Shown: positions 42,807-53,800 of the stretch, piece by piece
How positions within the stretch are numbered: the stretch's first letter is position 1
How the letters are laid out: every line of letters begins with the position of its first letter
NCBI GenBank assembly: GCA_944391495.1
Contig: CALXTU010000001.1
Location: 433,981 to 497,980, forward strand
Reading direction: 5' to 3'
DNA from: an uncultured Alphaproteobacteria bacterium
Lineage (GTDB): Bacteria > Pseudomonadota > Alphaproteobacteria > RF32 > CAG-239
DNA: 64,000 nucleotides
Position numbers and translations under genes: made by a program
Notes under the pieces: model-generated
What the model was told of the DNA's origin: nothing
The model's database searches: none
Seen by the model: the letters and a program-made list of their open reading frames with translations, nothing else

Positions 42807-44786
42807 TTAGCTCTTAAGATAAGTTTCTTCCAGCTTTTTGATCTTATCGCGGTAGAGTATGGCGGTTTCAAAATCAAGGTCGGTGGCCGCCTGCTGCATC
42901 AGTTTGTTGTATTCACGCATTTTCTTGTCAAAGTCTTTGAGCAGGACGGCGTCATTCTCAGTCGGAGCGGTTTCTTCTTTGGCGGTCATCTCATCCATAA
43001 CGCCGGATATCTTCTTTTTGATGGTTTGCGGCGTAATGCCGTGGCTGATGTTGTATTCAATTTGTTTTTTGCGGCGGCGTTCGGTTTCATCCAGCGCGGT
43101 TTTCATGGAGCCGGTGACCGTATCGGCGTATAAAATAACCCGGCCGTCGGCATTGCGGGCAGCACGGCCGATGGTTTGAATCAGCGAACGCGAAGAGCGC
43201 AGAAAACCTTCCTTGTCGGCGTCCAAAATCGCCACCAGCGAACATTCGGGAATATCCAGCCCCTCACGCAGCAGGTTGATGCCGACCAGAACATCAAAAA
43301 CGCCTAAGCGCAGGTCGCGGATAATTTCAATACGCTCCAATGTGTCAATATCTGAATGCAGGTAACGGACTTTGATGCCGTTTTCATTGAGGTATTCGGT
43401 TAAATCTTCGGCCATTTTTTTGGTCAGTGTCGTAACCAAAACGCGGTTGCCTTTGGCGATAACTTGTTTACACTCATGCATCAGATCATCAATCTGGTTT
43501 TCTACCGGGCGGATAATGCAGAGCGGATCCGTCAGGCCGGTGGGGCGGATAATCTGCTCGGTAAAGGTACCGCCGCTTTGTTCCAGCTCCCAGTCGCCGG
43601 GCGTAGCGGAAACAAAAATGGTCTGGCCGCGCATACGGTTCCATTCTTCAAATTTGAGCGGACGGTTGTCAACACAAGACGGCAGGCGGAAACCATATTG
43701 TGCCAGTGTGGATTTGCGGTTGTAGTCGCCGCGGTACATACCGCCGATTTGCGGTACGGAAACATGGCTTTCATCAATGAAAAGAATGGTGTCTTCCGGC
43801 AGATATTCAAATAAAGTCGGCGGCGGTTCGCCGGGAGCGCGGCCGGTCAGATAGCGTGAGTAGTTTTCAATGCCTTTGCAGTGGCCGGTGGCCTCCAGCA
43901 TTTCAAGGTCAAAGCGGGTGCGTTGTTCAATGCGCTGTGCCTCCAGGAGCTTGTTCTCTTCGGTGAAGGTTGCGATTTGTTCTTTAAGTTCCCGGCGAAT
44001 ACCCGTAATTGCCTGCGAGACGGCCGGCCGCGGCGTGACATAATGATTGGCGGGGTAAACGGTTACCTGCTGCAGCGAAACGGTTTTTTTGCCGGTGAGC
44101 GAATCGAATTCGTCAATTTTTTCAATCTCGTCGCCGAAAAAGGAAATCCGCCAGCCGCGGTCTTCGTAGTGTGCGGGAAAAATATCCAGAATATCGCCGC
44201 GGACGCGAAAAGTGGAGCGGACAAAATTCTGCTGATTGCGGACATATTGCAACTCGGCCAGGCGCTGATAAATTTCGGTCGGGCTGATGACATCGCCTAC
44301 TTTAAGCGGCAGTGTCATGGATGAATAGGCCTCAACATCGCCCAAACCGTAAATGCAGGATACGGAGGCTACGATAATCACATCGCGGTTTTCCAACAGT
44401 GAACGGGTGGCCGAGTTGCGCATCCGGTCGATTTGCTCGTTGATGGCCGAATCTTTTTCGATATAAGTGTCGGTTTTGGGGACATAAGCTTCCGGCTGGT
44501 AATAATCATAATATGACACAAAATATTCGACATGGTTTTCGGGAAAAAACTCTTTCATCTCGGTATAGAGTTGGGCTGCCAGGGTTTTGTTCGGGGCCAT
44601 AATCAGAGCCGGACGCGAGGTTTCTTCAATGATTTTGGCCATGGTATAAGTTTTGCCGGAGCCGGTAACTCCGAGCAGAACCTGGTCTTTGATGCCGTTG
44701 TTTAGTCCGTCGGTCAGCTCTTTGATGGCTTGCGGTTGGTCGCCGGCCGGCGCAAACGGCGAATGCAGCTTAAAGATGCTACTCAT
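42807..44786 (-). CDS. uvrB: Excinuclease ABC subunit UvrB
   Basis: The damage-verifying helicase-like subunit of nucleotide excision repair. It is 659 aa. Walker [13 protein letters not shown] near residue 39, the beta-hairpin [37 protein letters not shown], helicase motif VI region [19 protein letters not shown] and the C-terminal UVR motif for UvrC binding ([20 protein letters not shown]). It starts 1 bp after the TPR gene stop, so it forms the tail of the motility operon. Confidence 0.97.
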   Translation of the reverse strand: MSSIFKLHSPFAPAGDQPQAIKELTDGLNNGIKDQVLLGVTGSGKTYTMAKIIEETSRPALIMAPNKTLAAQLYTEMKEFFPENHVEYFVSYYDYYQPEAYVPKTDTYIEKDSAINEQIDRMRNSATRSLLENRDVIIVASVSCIYGLGDVEAYSSMTLPLKVGDVISPTEIYQRLAELQYVRNQQNFVRSTFRVRGDILDIFPAHYEDRGWRISFFGDEIEKIDEFDSLTGKKTVSLQQVTVYPANHYVTPRPAVSQAITGIRRELKEQIATFTEENKLLEAQRIEQRTRFDLEMLEATGHCKGIENYSRYLTGRAPGEPPPTLFEYLPEDTILFIDESHVSVPQIGGMYRGDYNRKSTLAQYGFRLPSCVDNRPLKFEEWNRMRGQTIFVSATPGDWELEQSGGTFTEQIIRPTGLTDPLCIIRPVENQIDDLMHECKQVIAKGNRVLVTTLTKKMAEDLTEYLNENGIKVRYLHSDIDTLERIEIIRDLRLGVFDVLVGINLLREGLDIPECSLVAILDADKEGFLRSSRSLIQTIGRAARNADGRVILYADTVTGSMKTALDETERRRKKQIEYNISHGITPQTIKKKISGVMDEMTAKEETAPTENDAVLLKDFDKKMREYNKLMQQAATDLDFETAILYRDKIKKLEETYLKS

Positions 44787-44787
44787 A

Positions 44788-47337
44788 TTATTCCAAATCG
44801 CTCTCTTTTAAAGATTCGGTATAGAATTTTGAAAAGTTGTTGAAATTCTGTACATCATTAATAATGCTGTTAATGTTTTTAATGTCAACTTTTTCTTTTT
44901 CAAGATGATTGGTCAGGACGTTGAAAACACTGTGGAACGGCGTATCTTTGAAATAAGGCATGAATTTGTTGCGCAGGCGGACCAAAACGGTTTCTTTGCC
45001 GGCCTGTTTCAAAGTGGTTGCCCAGTCAAGAATATAATTGACTTGCTCGGTTGAAAGCTTTTGCCCCGGAGTGGGTTCTTTAATCAGGTATTTGATGGTG
45101 TTTGACGCATTGTCCCAGTCGCCGGCGTTCCAGTAAATTTCAAAACGGTTGAGAATGGCGTTCGGACTCATATCATCAGCCAGCAACTCAAGGGCTTCGT
45201 CGGACCGGTCAAGCGCCGACAGTGCCCGGGCGGCAATAATCCGGCGAGGGTTGACCGTGGCCGATGCAAGGTCGGGCGCATCGGTAGCGGCCAAGATATC
45301 CAGAGCGTCCTGCGGCTTGTTTTCAAACAGGTAAATGATTGCCAGTCTGGAACCGACACGCGCCCGGTTATCCGGTGTCAGATCCGGTCTTTGCAGCAGG
45401 TCAAGCAGCAGTGTCTGCGCTCGCGGCAGCAGGTCTACCGCAACCAGCCGGTCAGACAATTTTTGGATAATCATATTTTGTTTGGGGCTGATTTTGGCCA
45501 GCCATTTAAAGTCCTGATACAAGGCCAGGGATTTAATCGGCGACATATTCTCATCGGCCAGATTGCCGATAAAAATGTCTTCAAATATTTTGACCATTTT
45601 GCCGGCAATTTGTTTTTTGCGGTTTTCATCAACCAGAAAGCCCTGTTCGTTAAGAATCCGCAAAGCATTGTAATAGTCTTTGTCTTTGAGGTAAAAATCG
45701 GAAAGTTTGCCGAGCAGCAGGATTTTAAATTCTTTTTCGCCCCAGGCAAAACGCAATTTTTCCAATTCTTTGATGGCGGCTTTAGTGTCAATGAAGTTGA
45801 CCAACTGGCTTAGAATGGTATGTCGCAGTCTGGCATAGGCTGAAAACATTGCCGAATTTGAATCAAGCAATTTCTGATATTCTTTAACGGCATTGCGCAG
45901 GTATCCCTGCATTTCAAGTCTTTGCGCCGTCAGATAGGTGATTTGCGGGCCCAGATTACGCATACGATCCGGAACCGACTGCAAAATGTCGATAAAGTTT
46001 TGCGAAGAAAGGTCGTCGCCGGTAGCAATGGCATTGCGGGCGGCAATGATGGCAATTTCGTCTTTGACGGCCTGCGGGTAGTCACGCATCAGGGATACAT
46101 GGGCAAAAATCACGCTGTTGTTTTCTTCGCGGTATTCGGAAGCACTTTGGGCAATCGTGCGCCAGAAAACACCTTCGGTACTTTCGGGGAGATTGCCGGA
46201 GGAAAAGTCGCGCACGGCTTCTTTATAGCGTCGTGCCAGAAAGTTGGCTATGCCCGACAAAGCTTTAAACTGATCGGTTTTGGTTTCCGGAAGATCAAGA
46301 TGGCGCATTTGGTTTAAGATATAAAGCGCGTTTGAACCAAGGCCGTAATAAATATAGTATTGCGCCAGTTTAAGACGCAGATTATTTTTTTGATCCATCG
46401 GCGCCGCTAAAATCTGTTTGGTGAAATCTTCAACCACGTCCTTAAAATTGCGATTGGCCAGCGTTTGGGAAATTTGCAGATTAAAGGCGTTTAAGTGGGC
46501 GGTGTCTTTATCGTAATTGAGCTGGCGCTGGTTGCGTTTTAAGACATCAAGGTCGCTTGAGATGTTAAGGCTGCGGCCGATAGCTTTTAAGGTTATGCCT
46601 GAGTTGCCGCGGTTTAAGACGATATCCGGCGCGTTGATGACAAATGCCAAGCCTTGCGCCGTCGGCAAAATATCAAAATCGGGATAACGGTAGGCGCTGT
46701 TAAATCCGAGCCCCAACTGCGATGTCGTGGAAATGGATATAATATCGCCGATTTCCGGGTCAATAATCGACAGGATATTGCCGGTTTGATTGTTGGGAAT
46801 AAACAAATATGACTGTTTCAGGCTGTCATACTGGGTAAAAATAATCAGGTTCTGGGTTTGAAACTCCGGCGGCCGGCCTGTGTATAAGTCCAAAACCCAC
46901 AGCAAACCTTCTTTACGCAGGGCATATTTGACATTCGGCGCCGGTTTGATGATGACTATCGTGCCGCCGGGGTGGGGCAGTGTGTAAATTTCCTCGGCCA
47001 GAGTGCCGGCCTCGCTCTTCAGAGTTGCGACATCTACGATATTGGGGCGGTCAAAAACCATCCAGATTTTGCCGTTGCGATCGAAGGCCGCAACGTTTAC
47101 CGGAGCATTCCAGACAAAACGCAAACTGGCAATTTCGTCTTTGGCTTGTCGGGAGGCGGGCTTAAAAAGCTGGTCTTCGGGTTTTTCCGCCGAGGGCAGG
47201 TTTAAAGTCGGCAGCGGTTCAATCGAGAAATCGGTAATGCCGGCACCGATATCCTGAGCGGTTGCCGAATACCCCCATCCGGCAGCAAAGCAGCCGCTTA
47301 AAAAGAAGATGGACAGTATTTGTTTTATCGGTTTCAC
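44788..47337 (-). CDS. Large exported TPR-type protein of the motility operon
   Basis: An 849-residue protein with a signal peptide (residues 1-28, ending SATAQ). Residues 60-270 are beta-rich ([20 protein letters not shown] and related), the rest is made of helical repeats of TPR/SPOR-like kind (about 300-840), for example [17 protein letters not shown] and [20 protein letters not shown]. It is likely periplasmic. Similar large TPR proteins sit next to motE in other Alphaproteobacteria; the role is unproven. The start is GTG 47337 with a weak ribosome binding site, 24 bp after motE. Confidence 0.8.
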   Translation of the reverse strand: MKPIKQILSIFFLSGCFAAGWGYSATAQDIGAGITDFSIEPLPTLNLPSAEKPEDQLFKPASRQAKDEIASLRFVWNAPVNVAAFDRNGKIWMVFDRPNIVDVATLKSEAGTLAEEIYTLPHPGGTIVIIKPAPNVKYALRKEGLLWVLDLYTGRPPEFQTQNLIIFTQYDSLKQSYLFIPNNQTGNILSIIDPEIGDIISISTTSQLGLGFNSAYRYPDFDILPTAQGLAFVINAPDIVLNRGNSGITLKAIGRSLNISSDLDVLKRNQRQLNYDKDTAHLNAFNLQISQTLANRNFKDVVEDFTKQILAAPMDQKNNLRLKLAQYYIYYGLGSNALYILNQMRHLDLPETKTDQFKALSGIANFLARRYKEAVRDFSSGNLPESTEGVFWRTIAQSASEYREENNSVIFAHVSLMRDYPQAVKDEIAIIAARNAIATGDDLSSQNFIDILQSVPDRMRNLGPQITYLTAQRLEMQGYLRNAVKEYQKLLDSNSAMFSAYARLRHTILSQLVNFIDTKAAIKELEKLRFAWGEKEFKILLLGKLSDFYLKDKDYYNALRILNEQGFLVDENRKKQIAGKMVKIFEDIFIGNLADENMSPIKSLALYQDFKWLAKISPKQNMIIQKLSDRLVAVDLLPRAQTLLLDLLQRPDLTPDNRARVGSRLAIIYLFENKPQDALDILAATDAPDLASATVNPRRIIAARALSALDRSDEALELLADDMSPNAILNRFEIYWNAGDWDNASNTIKYLIKEPTPGQKLSTEQVNYILDWATTLKQAGKETVLVRLRNKFMPYFKDTPFHSVFNVLTNHLEKEKVDIKNINSIINDVQNFNNFSKFYTESLKESDLE

Positions 47338-47361
47338 GGTGGTTTTTTAATGCCTGCTAAG

Positions 47362-48003
47362 TTAAATGTTATTGCCTATCAGTTCGGCGGTGACCGCCTG
47401 CGCTTTTTCCGCATTCATTTGCGACAAAATGGCCGAAGATGCCGAGGGTTTCATTCCTTTGAAGATGGCCACGGTGATTTCAATGTCCATGGTGTCAAAA
47501 ATGCGGGCGGCGTCTTTGGGTTTCATGGACGAATAAAGCTTAACCAGAGAATTGATGTTTTCCTGCTCTTTTTGCGAATATTGGTTGATCAGTTTGGTCA
47601 AGCGCTGCTCATATTCTTTGAGCTGCTGAAGTTTTTTGTCAATCTCGGTTTCGGCAACTTTGAGCTGAATGGCACGTTTGTCAATCTCTTTGGCGCGGAC
47701 ATCCAAAGCCTCGCGGCGTTCGGCAAGCTCTTGCAGAATCATGATCTCGGAGTTGCTGAAAGACGTATTTTGCGCCGGTGCCTGCTCTCCCGCCGGGGTG
47801 CCGTTTTGCAGGATATCGGTCAGTTCGGCCGTTTCTTTGTTCAGTTTTTCTTCGGCCCGGGCGGCACTGGCAACAATGTCGATTTTTTTGTTCCCGGTTT
47901 TTTGATACAAGTCGACAACATTGGTGATTTTGATGCTCAGGGACAAGACAGCAACAAAAATGAATATCGGCAGCAGACGGATTTTTATTTTGTTTTTTGA
48001 CAT
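47362..48003 (-). CDS. motE: MotE-family flagellar protein
   Basis: A 213-residue protein with one N-terminal membrane helix (residues 9-27), then a long coiled coil (about 75-145, LAERREALDVRAKEIDKRAI and EIDKKLQQLKEYEQRLTKLI) and a C-terminal MgtE-N-like domain (MKPKDAARIFDTMDIEITVA, AILSQMNAEKAQAV). MotE is a periplasmic chaperone for MotC in Rhizobium; here motC is not in the window, so the symbol is by family. Good GAGGAT site before ATG 48003. Confidence 0.8.
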   Translation of the reverse strand: MSKNKIKIRLLPIFIFVAVLSLSIKITNVVDLYQKTGNKKIDIVASAARAEEKLNKETAELTDILQNGTPAGEQAPAQNTSFSNSEIMILQELAERREALDVRAKEIDKRAIQLKVAETEIDKKLQQLKEYEQRLTKLINQYSQKEQENINSLVKLYSSMKPKDAARIFDTMDIEITVAIFKGMKPSASSAILSQMNAEKAQAVTAELIGNNI

Positions 48004-48012
48004 CGGTATCCT

Positions 48013-48450
48013 CTATTTGATAGACCTTAAGGCTTTCAAAAGCTCAAGTTCGGCAGCGGCGCGGTCGGTTGCCGGATCGGTGCCGGCGGGCGGCAGCGGC
48101 GCCTCGGTTGTCTGCGGTTTTAGGTTGCGGGAAGAACTGATGACGTTTTCCAACCGGTCGGCCAGAGAATCGGCTCTTTCGTTGATGAAAAGCAGATCGT
48201 TTTTGAGCTCTTTGGCACTGTCAACAACCTCTTTCAGACCCTCTGACGAATGTTCTGTGGCAGTTTTGAGCTTAGGAATCGAGTTTTCGGCTTTAAACGT
48301 GGCCTCGTTGAGGGCCGCAACCAGCTGCGCAAGACTTTTTTGGTTTTGGCGCAGGGCGTTAAGGCTTTTGTTGAGGTTATAAGCGTAAATGATCATCGGT
48401 ATCAACAGCGCAATGATTATCAGATTGATGATCAGCTCCAAATTAGCCAT
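48013..48450 (-). CDS. DUF6468 membrane-anchored protein
   Basis: A 145-residue protein with an N-terminal membrane helix (residues 5-24, ELIINLIIIALLIPMIIYAY) and a coiled coil. It is the small protein that sits between fliM and motE in many Alphaproteobacteria (DUF6468 as I recall). It overlaps the fliM 3' end by 8 bp and precedes motE by 9 bp. A role in motor assembly is inferred from position only. Confidence 0.75.
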   Translation of the reverse strand: MANLELIINLIIIALLIPMIIYAYNLNKSLNALRQNQKSLAQLVAALNEATFKAENSIPKLKTATEHSSEGLKEVVDSAKELKNDLLFINERADSLADRLENVISSSRNLKPQTTEAPLPPAGTDPATDRAAAELELLKALRSIK

Positions 48451-49447
48451 TTTTTTCCGCCTTTCCTTCTATTCTGATAACAACATGATCATCTCTGCGG
48501 CCCATGGCGCCCTTGAACAAAGGAACATCGCCGCAAAGGACGGTAACCTGATCCTGCGGGGACATATCAAGCGGCAGGAAAGAGCCTTTTTGCCATGAAG
48601 AAACATCACTTAAATGCGCCTGGGTTTCTTTAAGCACCGCATGGATATCGACATCGGTTTCCCATAACTGCGACATCAGGTGGTTTTCCCAGATGGTGTC
48701 GCGGCCGAAACGCTCGCCCATAAACATTTGCAACAGGAGTTCACGTACCGGCTCCAGTGTGGCATAAGGAATCATCAGGTCTATGCGGCCGCCGCGGTCT
48801 TCCATATCAATGCGCAGATGAGCCACAATCACGGCATTGGACATCCGGGTGATTGTGGCAAAACGCGGGTTGGTTTCCAAGCGGTCAAAGATGAAATTGA
48901 CCGAGGTTACGGGGTCAAAAGCGGTGGATAAATCGCTTAAGATGATCTGGATGATTTCTTTGACGATGTTCAGTTCAATCGTGGTATAAGGGCGGCCTTC
49001 TATACGCATGGCGGCGGTGCCGCGGCGTCCGCCGAGCAAGACGTCTACCATGGAATAGATCAGCGAACTGTCCAGCGACATCAGACTGTAATTATCCCAT
49101 TCCTCGGCCTTGAAAACGCTTAAAAGCGTGGGGAGGGTAAGAGAGTCGATATATTCGCCGAAGCGCATTGATTCAATCGAATCCAGCGAAACTTCGACGT
49201 TGTCCTGGGTAAAGTTGCGCAAAGAAGTTGCCATCAGGCGTATCAGCCGGTCGAAAACGATTTCCAACATGGGGAGTCTTTCATAAGACACCATATTGGA
49301 GTTTAAAATCGCCTGTACGCCGTTTTTTTGCAACGACGCATCTTCAAGTGATTCACCGTAGCCCAGAAGAGAATCTATCTCTTCCTGGTTGAGAATCTTG
49401 GAGTCCGGCGTTTCGGGTTCTCCGGTATTTTCTTTTCCATCTGCCAC
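48443..49447 (-). CDS. fliM: Flagellar motor switch protein FliM (GTG start)
   Basis: FliM forms the C-ring and binds CheY-P. It is 334 aa. The CheY-binding N-terminal motif ILNQEEIDSLLGYG (residues about 16-29), the middle domain with SYERLPMLEIVFDRLIRLMA, FDRLETNPRFATITRMSNAV and the C-terminal SpoA domain (LSDVSSWQKGSFLPLDMSPQ) are present. The start codon is GTG at 49447, 8 nt after AAAGGA. It follows fliL by 19 bp. Confidence 0.95.
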   Translation of the reverse strand: MADGKENTGEPETPDSKILNQEEIDSLLGYGESLEDASLQKNGVQAILNSNMVSYERLPMLEIVFDRLIRLMATSLRNFTQDNVEVSLDSIESMRFGEYIDSLTLPTLLSVFKAEEWDNYSLMSLDSSLIYSMVDVLLGGRRGTAAMRIEGRPYTTIELNIVKEIIQIILSDLSTAFDPVTSVNFIFDRLETNPRFATITRMSNAVIVAHLRIDMEDRGGRIDLMIPYATLEPVRELLLQMFMGERFGRDTIWENHLMSQLWETDVDIHAVLKETQAHLSDVSSWQKGSFLPLDMSPQDQVTVLCGDVPLFKGAMGRRDDHVVIRIEGKAEKNG

Positions 49448-49466
49448 TTCGGTTGTCCTTTAAGTC

Positions 49467-49976
49467 TTATCTCTGCAGTTCAAACACGCTGAAATTAAGG
49501 TTTTTGATCTTAACCGGCGCGCTTACCAGATTAAAACGGTATAACAATTCTTCTTTGAGCCAGTACAAACCGGTTGAACCTTCAACTTCGTCCATATTCA
49601 GCTCAATAACATGGTTGAGAACGGTATCGGTGAGTTTTGAGGTTAAGATTTCGACAATGCGCAAATCTTCAACACTCGACAGCTCAAGCGTGAGCTTTAA
49701 TTTCAGTTCGTGGCGGCCGTCTTCGCCGTTGACGAAAGCCTTAATCTCCGGCAGGTCGTAAAAAGCCGTGATACTGTCGGCATTGTCTTTGTTGTATTGG
49801 ACGATGTTATACGATCCGCCGAGAGAATCGTAGTTGTTGTTTATAGCAAAGTAAATGCCGACCGAAATACCGATGACAATCAGCAGCGGCAGCAGCAAAA
49901 TCATCAGTTTTTTGCGCTTTGGGTGCTGATTTTCAATAGGTTCGTCTTGTTCGTCAAAATCGTTGTCGTCAATCAT
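49467..49976 (-). CDS. fliL: Flagellar basal body protein FliL
   Basis: FliL is a membrane protein that encircles or stabilises stators. It is 169 aa: an acidic cytosolic N-terminus, one membrane helix (residues about 23-44, KLMILLLPLLIVIGISVGIY), then a periplasmic stomatin-like domain ending VKIKNLNFSVFELQR. The start at 49976 has GAAGCGG. It is first of a five-gene motility set ending in uvrB. Confidence 0.92.
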   Translation of the reverse strand: MIDDNDFDEQDEPIENQHPKRKKLMILLLPLLIVIGISVGIYFAINNNYDSLGGSYNIVQYNKDNADSITAFYDLPEIKAFVNGEDGRHELKLKLTLELSSVEDLRIVEILTSKLTDTVLNHVIELNMDEVEGSTGLYWLKEELLYRFNLVSAPVKIKNLNFSVFELQR

Positions 49977-50130
49977 GCCGCTTCAACCGTGTTTTTTGAA
50001 GTTTACGCTTTAAGTTGAATGTATTTTAGCCGATTATTTTTATAAATAAATGCAAATTTGTCAGTTATTAAATGTTTTAGTAAAAATAATCGGGAAATCT
50101 TATAATTTAACATATTTGAAACAATTTTTG

Positions 50131-50139
50131 TGTTATAAT
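50131..50139 (+). promoter_or_regulatory. Extended -10 promoter for pilin pair
   Basis: TGTTATAAT is a consensus extended -10 element 34 bp before the ATG at 50173. The -35 region is weak, as is common with an extended -10. Confidence 0.5.
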
Positions 50140-50172
50140 GAAAACAGCTGTTAACAGAAGAGGTGTACCTTC

Positions 50173-50835
50173 ATGTATTTGTGGGTCGTTTTGACAACTT
50201 TTTTGGCGATGATCGCCGCCTATGCCCTGCCTATCCGTCAGGATACGCAGGAGGCGGTGACGGTTCCGGTCGCCCAGGCGCGGCTGGTATATATGGTTGC
50301 CAAACAGGCGGCCGGTGAACAGTTTATGAAAGAGAACGCTTATCCGTATTACAGTACAGAGGCCGAGGGGGACGTCAATTATACCAGCGGGCAGATCAGT
50401 GATGCGGATTTGGATCCTTATATAGCGTTCGGGTTTGTGAACAGCCGTGATTTTGTGACAGCCGTTTATTGTATGGACGAAGATTTGACAACCACCCAAA
50501 CCGGCAGCGGTTCTTGCAAAAAAACAGATGAAAATAAGCTGCAGCGGTTGTTGATTACCTATGGCGCCATTCCCGAAAGATGGCAGTCGGTTACGGAAGA
50601 CGGCGACATAACGCCGGCGCCGGATATGATGCAGGCCTTGCGGCAGCAGTTCGGGATTAAAGATATGGCCGGTTATGTGGTTCGCGAGGGCGGCAAGATG
50701 TATGTGGTGAATTATGAGGGAACCCGTTTTGAGGTGCCGCAGCCGGTGGCCAATAATACCAATATGGCACATTACGGACTTAACAATTGCCTGAACGACT
50801 ACGGAACATGTTTGGCTTATATGCAGTGGAAATGA
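50173..50835 (+). CDS. Pilus-associated protein, PilM-like (tentative)
   Basis: A 220-residue protein with one N-terminal hydrophobic helix (residues 1-18, MYLWVVLTTFLAMIAAYA) followed by VTVPVAQARLVYMVAKQAAG, the pattern of IncI-type PilM proteins, which also precede pilus genes. The rest is soluble, with a Cys pair (YCMDED, GSCKK) and a second pair near the end (NNCLNDYGTCLAY) that may form disulfides. GAGG 9 nt before the ATG. Ends 10 bp before the big pilin gene. No other pilus gene is nearby. Confidence 0.6.
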   Translation: MYLWVVLTTFLAMIAAYALPIRQDTQEAVTVPVAQARLVYMVAKQAAGEQFMKENAYPYYSTEAEGDVNYTSGQISDADLDPYIAFGFVNSRDFVTAVYCMDEDLTTTQTGSGSCKKTDENKLQRLLITYGAIPERWQSVTEDGDITPAPDMMQALRQQFGIKDMAGYVVREGGKMYVVNYEGTRFEVPQPVANNTNMAHYGLNNCLNDYGTCLAYMQWK

Positions 50836-50845
50836 GGAGGCCCAA

Positions 50846-53800
50846 ATGACAAAATACGACCGGAAAAGCATTGCCCAAAAGGGTAGTATGATGGTTGAGG
50901 CGCTGGCGCTCCTTGGCCTGATCACCATGGTTACACCGGTGTTGTACCGGAAAGCGGCCGAACGGACGACCGAGCTGCAGGATATCAACGTGGCGACGCA
51001 GATGCGGATGATTTCAAGCGCGGTTGATGATTTTATCAAAGACAACTATAATGAAATCGGCGAGACGCATAATCAGGAGGTTTTTCAGCTGACAGATGCG
51101 GAAATGGAGTCGCTGGAGAATTATCTGCCGTATGGGTTTAATATGGAAACCTCGCGGTTGTTTGACCGGTTTGACGTATCAATACGCAAACGGACGGTGG
51201 TGGATAAAAACGATAAAGAGCACCATATTTATACGACGGCGGTTTTGGCGCCGCTGCGTGAAAATATTACCATGATGCGATCATCAAAGATTGCTTCGAT
51301 GATCGGCGCCAACGGCGGTGTTTATCGGAGAGTCGGCGACGGCGACAATTATATGCTGGAGGGTGTTCAGGGCGCATGGTCGGCGGATCCGTCCGATTAT
51401 GATTTTTCCGGTGATATTAAGGAAGGCAGTCTGGTGGCGATTTCAAATAAAGCGATCGGCTCGGTCAGAGGCGATGTGAGCTCGGATGAGGCCTTGTACC
51501 GTATTGACGACGGTGATGTTGACAAAAATACCATGCAGACGACTTTGTATATGGACGGGCATGATCTGCGCGGTCTGGCGGATTTGATAGCCCAAGGCGG
51601 CAACGGTAATACGATTACCATCGGCAGTGAGGACAAAGGTATTACCAACAATCTGATTGTGACCGGAACCTCTAATTTGAAAGGCGCGGTAACGGCTGAA
51701 GATGATGTTACCATTGGTGGTGATTTGACGGTAGAAGGCAATACCTCGTTGAAAAACACGACGATTGATGGGGACTTGATTCAGTCCGGGGGTATTATTG
51801 ATTTTAACCCGGATGATTTTAGGCTTGTGAGCAAAGGCGATATTTATATGGATGCAGCCGGCGATACAACCATCGGCGGTACCAATGTAACGATTTCCGG
51901 TGATGATACGGTTAAAGTTAATGTCGGCGGCAACGGATTAACTATTGATAAAGATGGAAACACCATTTCCGGTGATACGACGTTTAACAACGGCGATGTA
52001 ACCATTGATCATGGCGATTTGATTGTTGACGGCGGTGAGATTATTGTTTATCCGGAAAATCCTGATGAAGAAACCGGTATTACGGCAGATTGGTTATATG
52101 CTAATGTCGGGGTTAATGTTGGTGGAGGTGATATTGTATTGAGAAAGGGGGCAGGAGCAACAATTAATAACGGTGTTGACGTTCCGACCGGTGATATTAC
52201 TGCTGAGACAGGTGATGTCATTGTTGCGAACGGAGATCTCTTGGTCGGAGGCGATACGGTTGAGGGTGCCAATCTGGTTGCCGATGGTTCTACGGTGCGG
52301 GTTAATAAAGATAGTTTTGCGGTCGGCGGCGCTGTCGGAACAACCGGCAATAAAATTGATATTAGCGATGATCGCGCGTTTATCGGAAACAGTTATGCCA
52401 CCGGCGGTGCGCATGAAGGGTTGATGGTTGAGTCGGGTTCTATTGTTTTGCGGAATGCCTTGGGTAATTTGACAATGGCCAATGATGAGGTTGTCTTGGA
52501 AAGCACCAATTCCCGGGTTAAACTTGAGAAAGATTCAATTTTGATCGGTGTCGGCAAGGAAGACAGCGAAGAGGCAAAAATTGTTGCCGATGCCGGTAAA
52601 GTCGGGTTTGAAAATAAAGGCGAGGGCGAGAATGCCACCGGTACGTCGTTGTATTTGGAAGGCGGAAAAATGAAATTCGGCATCAACGGCAATACGCAGG
52701 TTCTGGTCGATAAATACGGTTTGGCCCTGGCGGCGGAAGGCGGTAATCTGAGTGGCGACAGTGTTAATACGGCCACTGACGGTTCGGTGGATGACAAGTC
52801 TATTTTGAACGGTTCGCAGGTTGCCATCAGCCGCGAGGGAATTATTGAAATTAAGGCACCGACGTCTTCGGATAATGACGGTGGCTTTATCCGTGTCAGA
52901 AGGTTGGTCAGTGATGTGCCGTACCCCAGCGATGCAGCCTTTGACGGCTATAACATCAGTGGCGGTAACCCTTCAAAACCGTATGACTATTATCAGGTTA
53001 ATCCGGCTTATACGTCGGTGATGAACGACATTAAGCTGGCCAGCCGCGGCGGCGCGCGATTGAGTGATATCTTGCCGGATTTTATCAATAAAGGTATTTA
53101 TGTCGTGGATAATACATATACGAACGACAGCGTCGGAGACTGGACCACAAAAACAGTCAGCAACGGGAAAGTGGAAGGTGTTACGGAGTGTACAGACACC
53201 AGTTGCATTGCTTCGCCGTGGATGGGTTTTGTGCCGGCGCCGCAGTGCCCGAAAAATTATGCCAAGGTTATTTCTATGAGCCCGATCCGCTGGAGAATGT
53301 CTGAAGTTTATTCGGTCTATGGTGCGGATCTTTGGGGAACCGACAGCGGAGGCACGTATAAAAGCATTGTCAGCGGTTCCAATTTTTCAAAATATTTTCT
53401 GCGGCATACGGATCCTAAACAAGCGACTTTCAAATTGGCAGCGGCCGGCGGTGATAGTCACACACATACGGTTGAAAGCGGAACGCCGTTGACGTTCCAG
53501 ACCAATACCTGGCTGAATACGACCGTTTCCGGAAAATATTCGGGCGATAACAGCAACCTTGCAAATTTTCAGGGGTGGCATGCCGTTATGGGCTTTGTTT
53601 ACCGGCCGTCGCAATATAAAGCCGTGTTGAAAGATTTAGGAGTGGATAGCTCAACGTCGGAAATTTACTGGAATATTTTCCCGGTATATGCCAGCGAAAT
53701 GGCGGCCGTGGCCAATGTTTACTGCTATTTTGACCGGAAGGGAGCCACTGCCTGGACATGGAAGGATAACACTCCGGTTTATCAATATGATCAGCTGAAC

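Noticed and set aside
50107..51045. 312-residue minus-strand frame
   Set aside because: It covers the promoter and 5' parts of the two pilin genes in antisense, has no ribosome binding site and a composition unlike a real protein.
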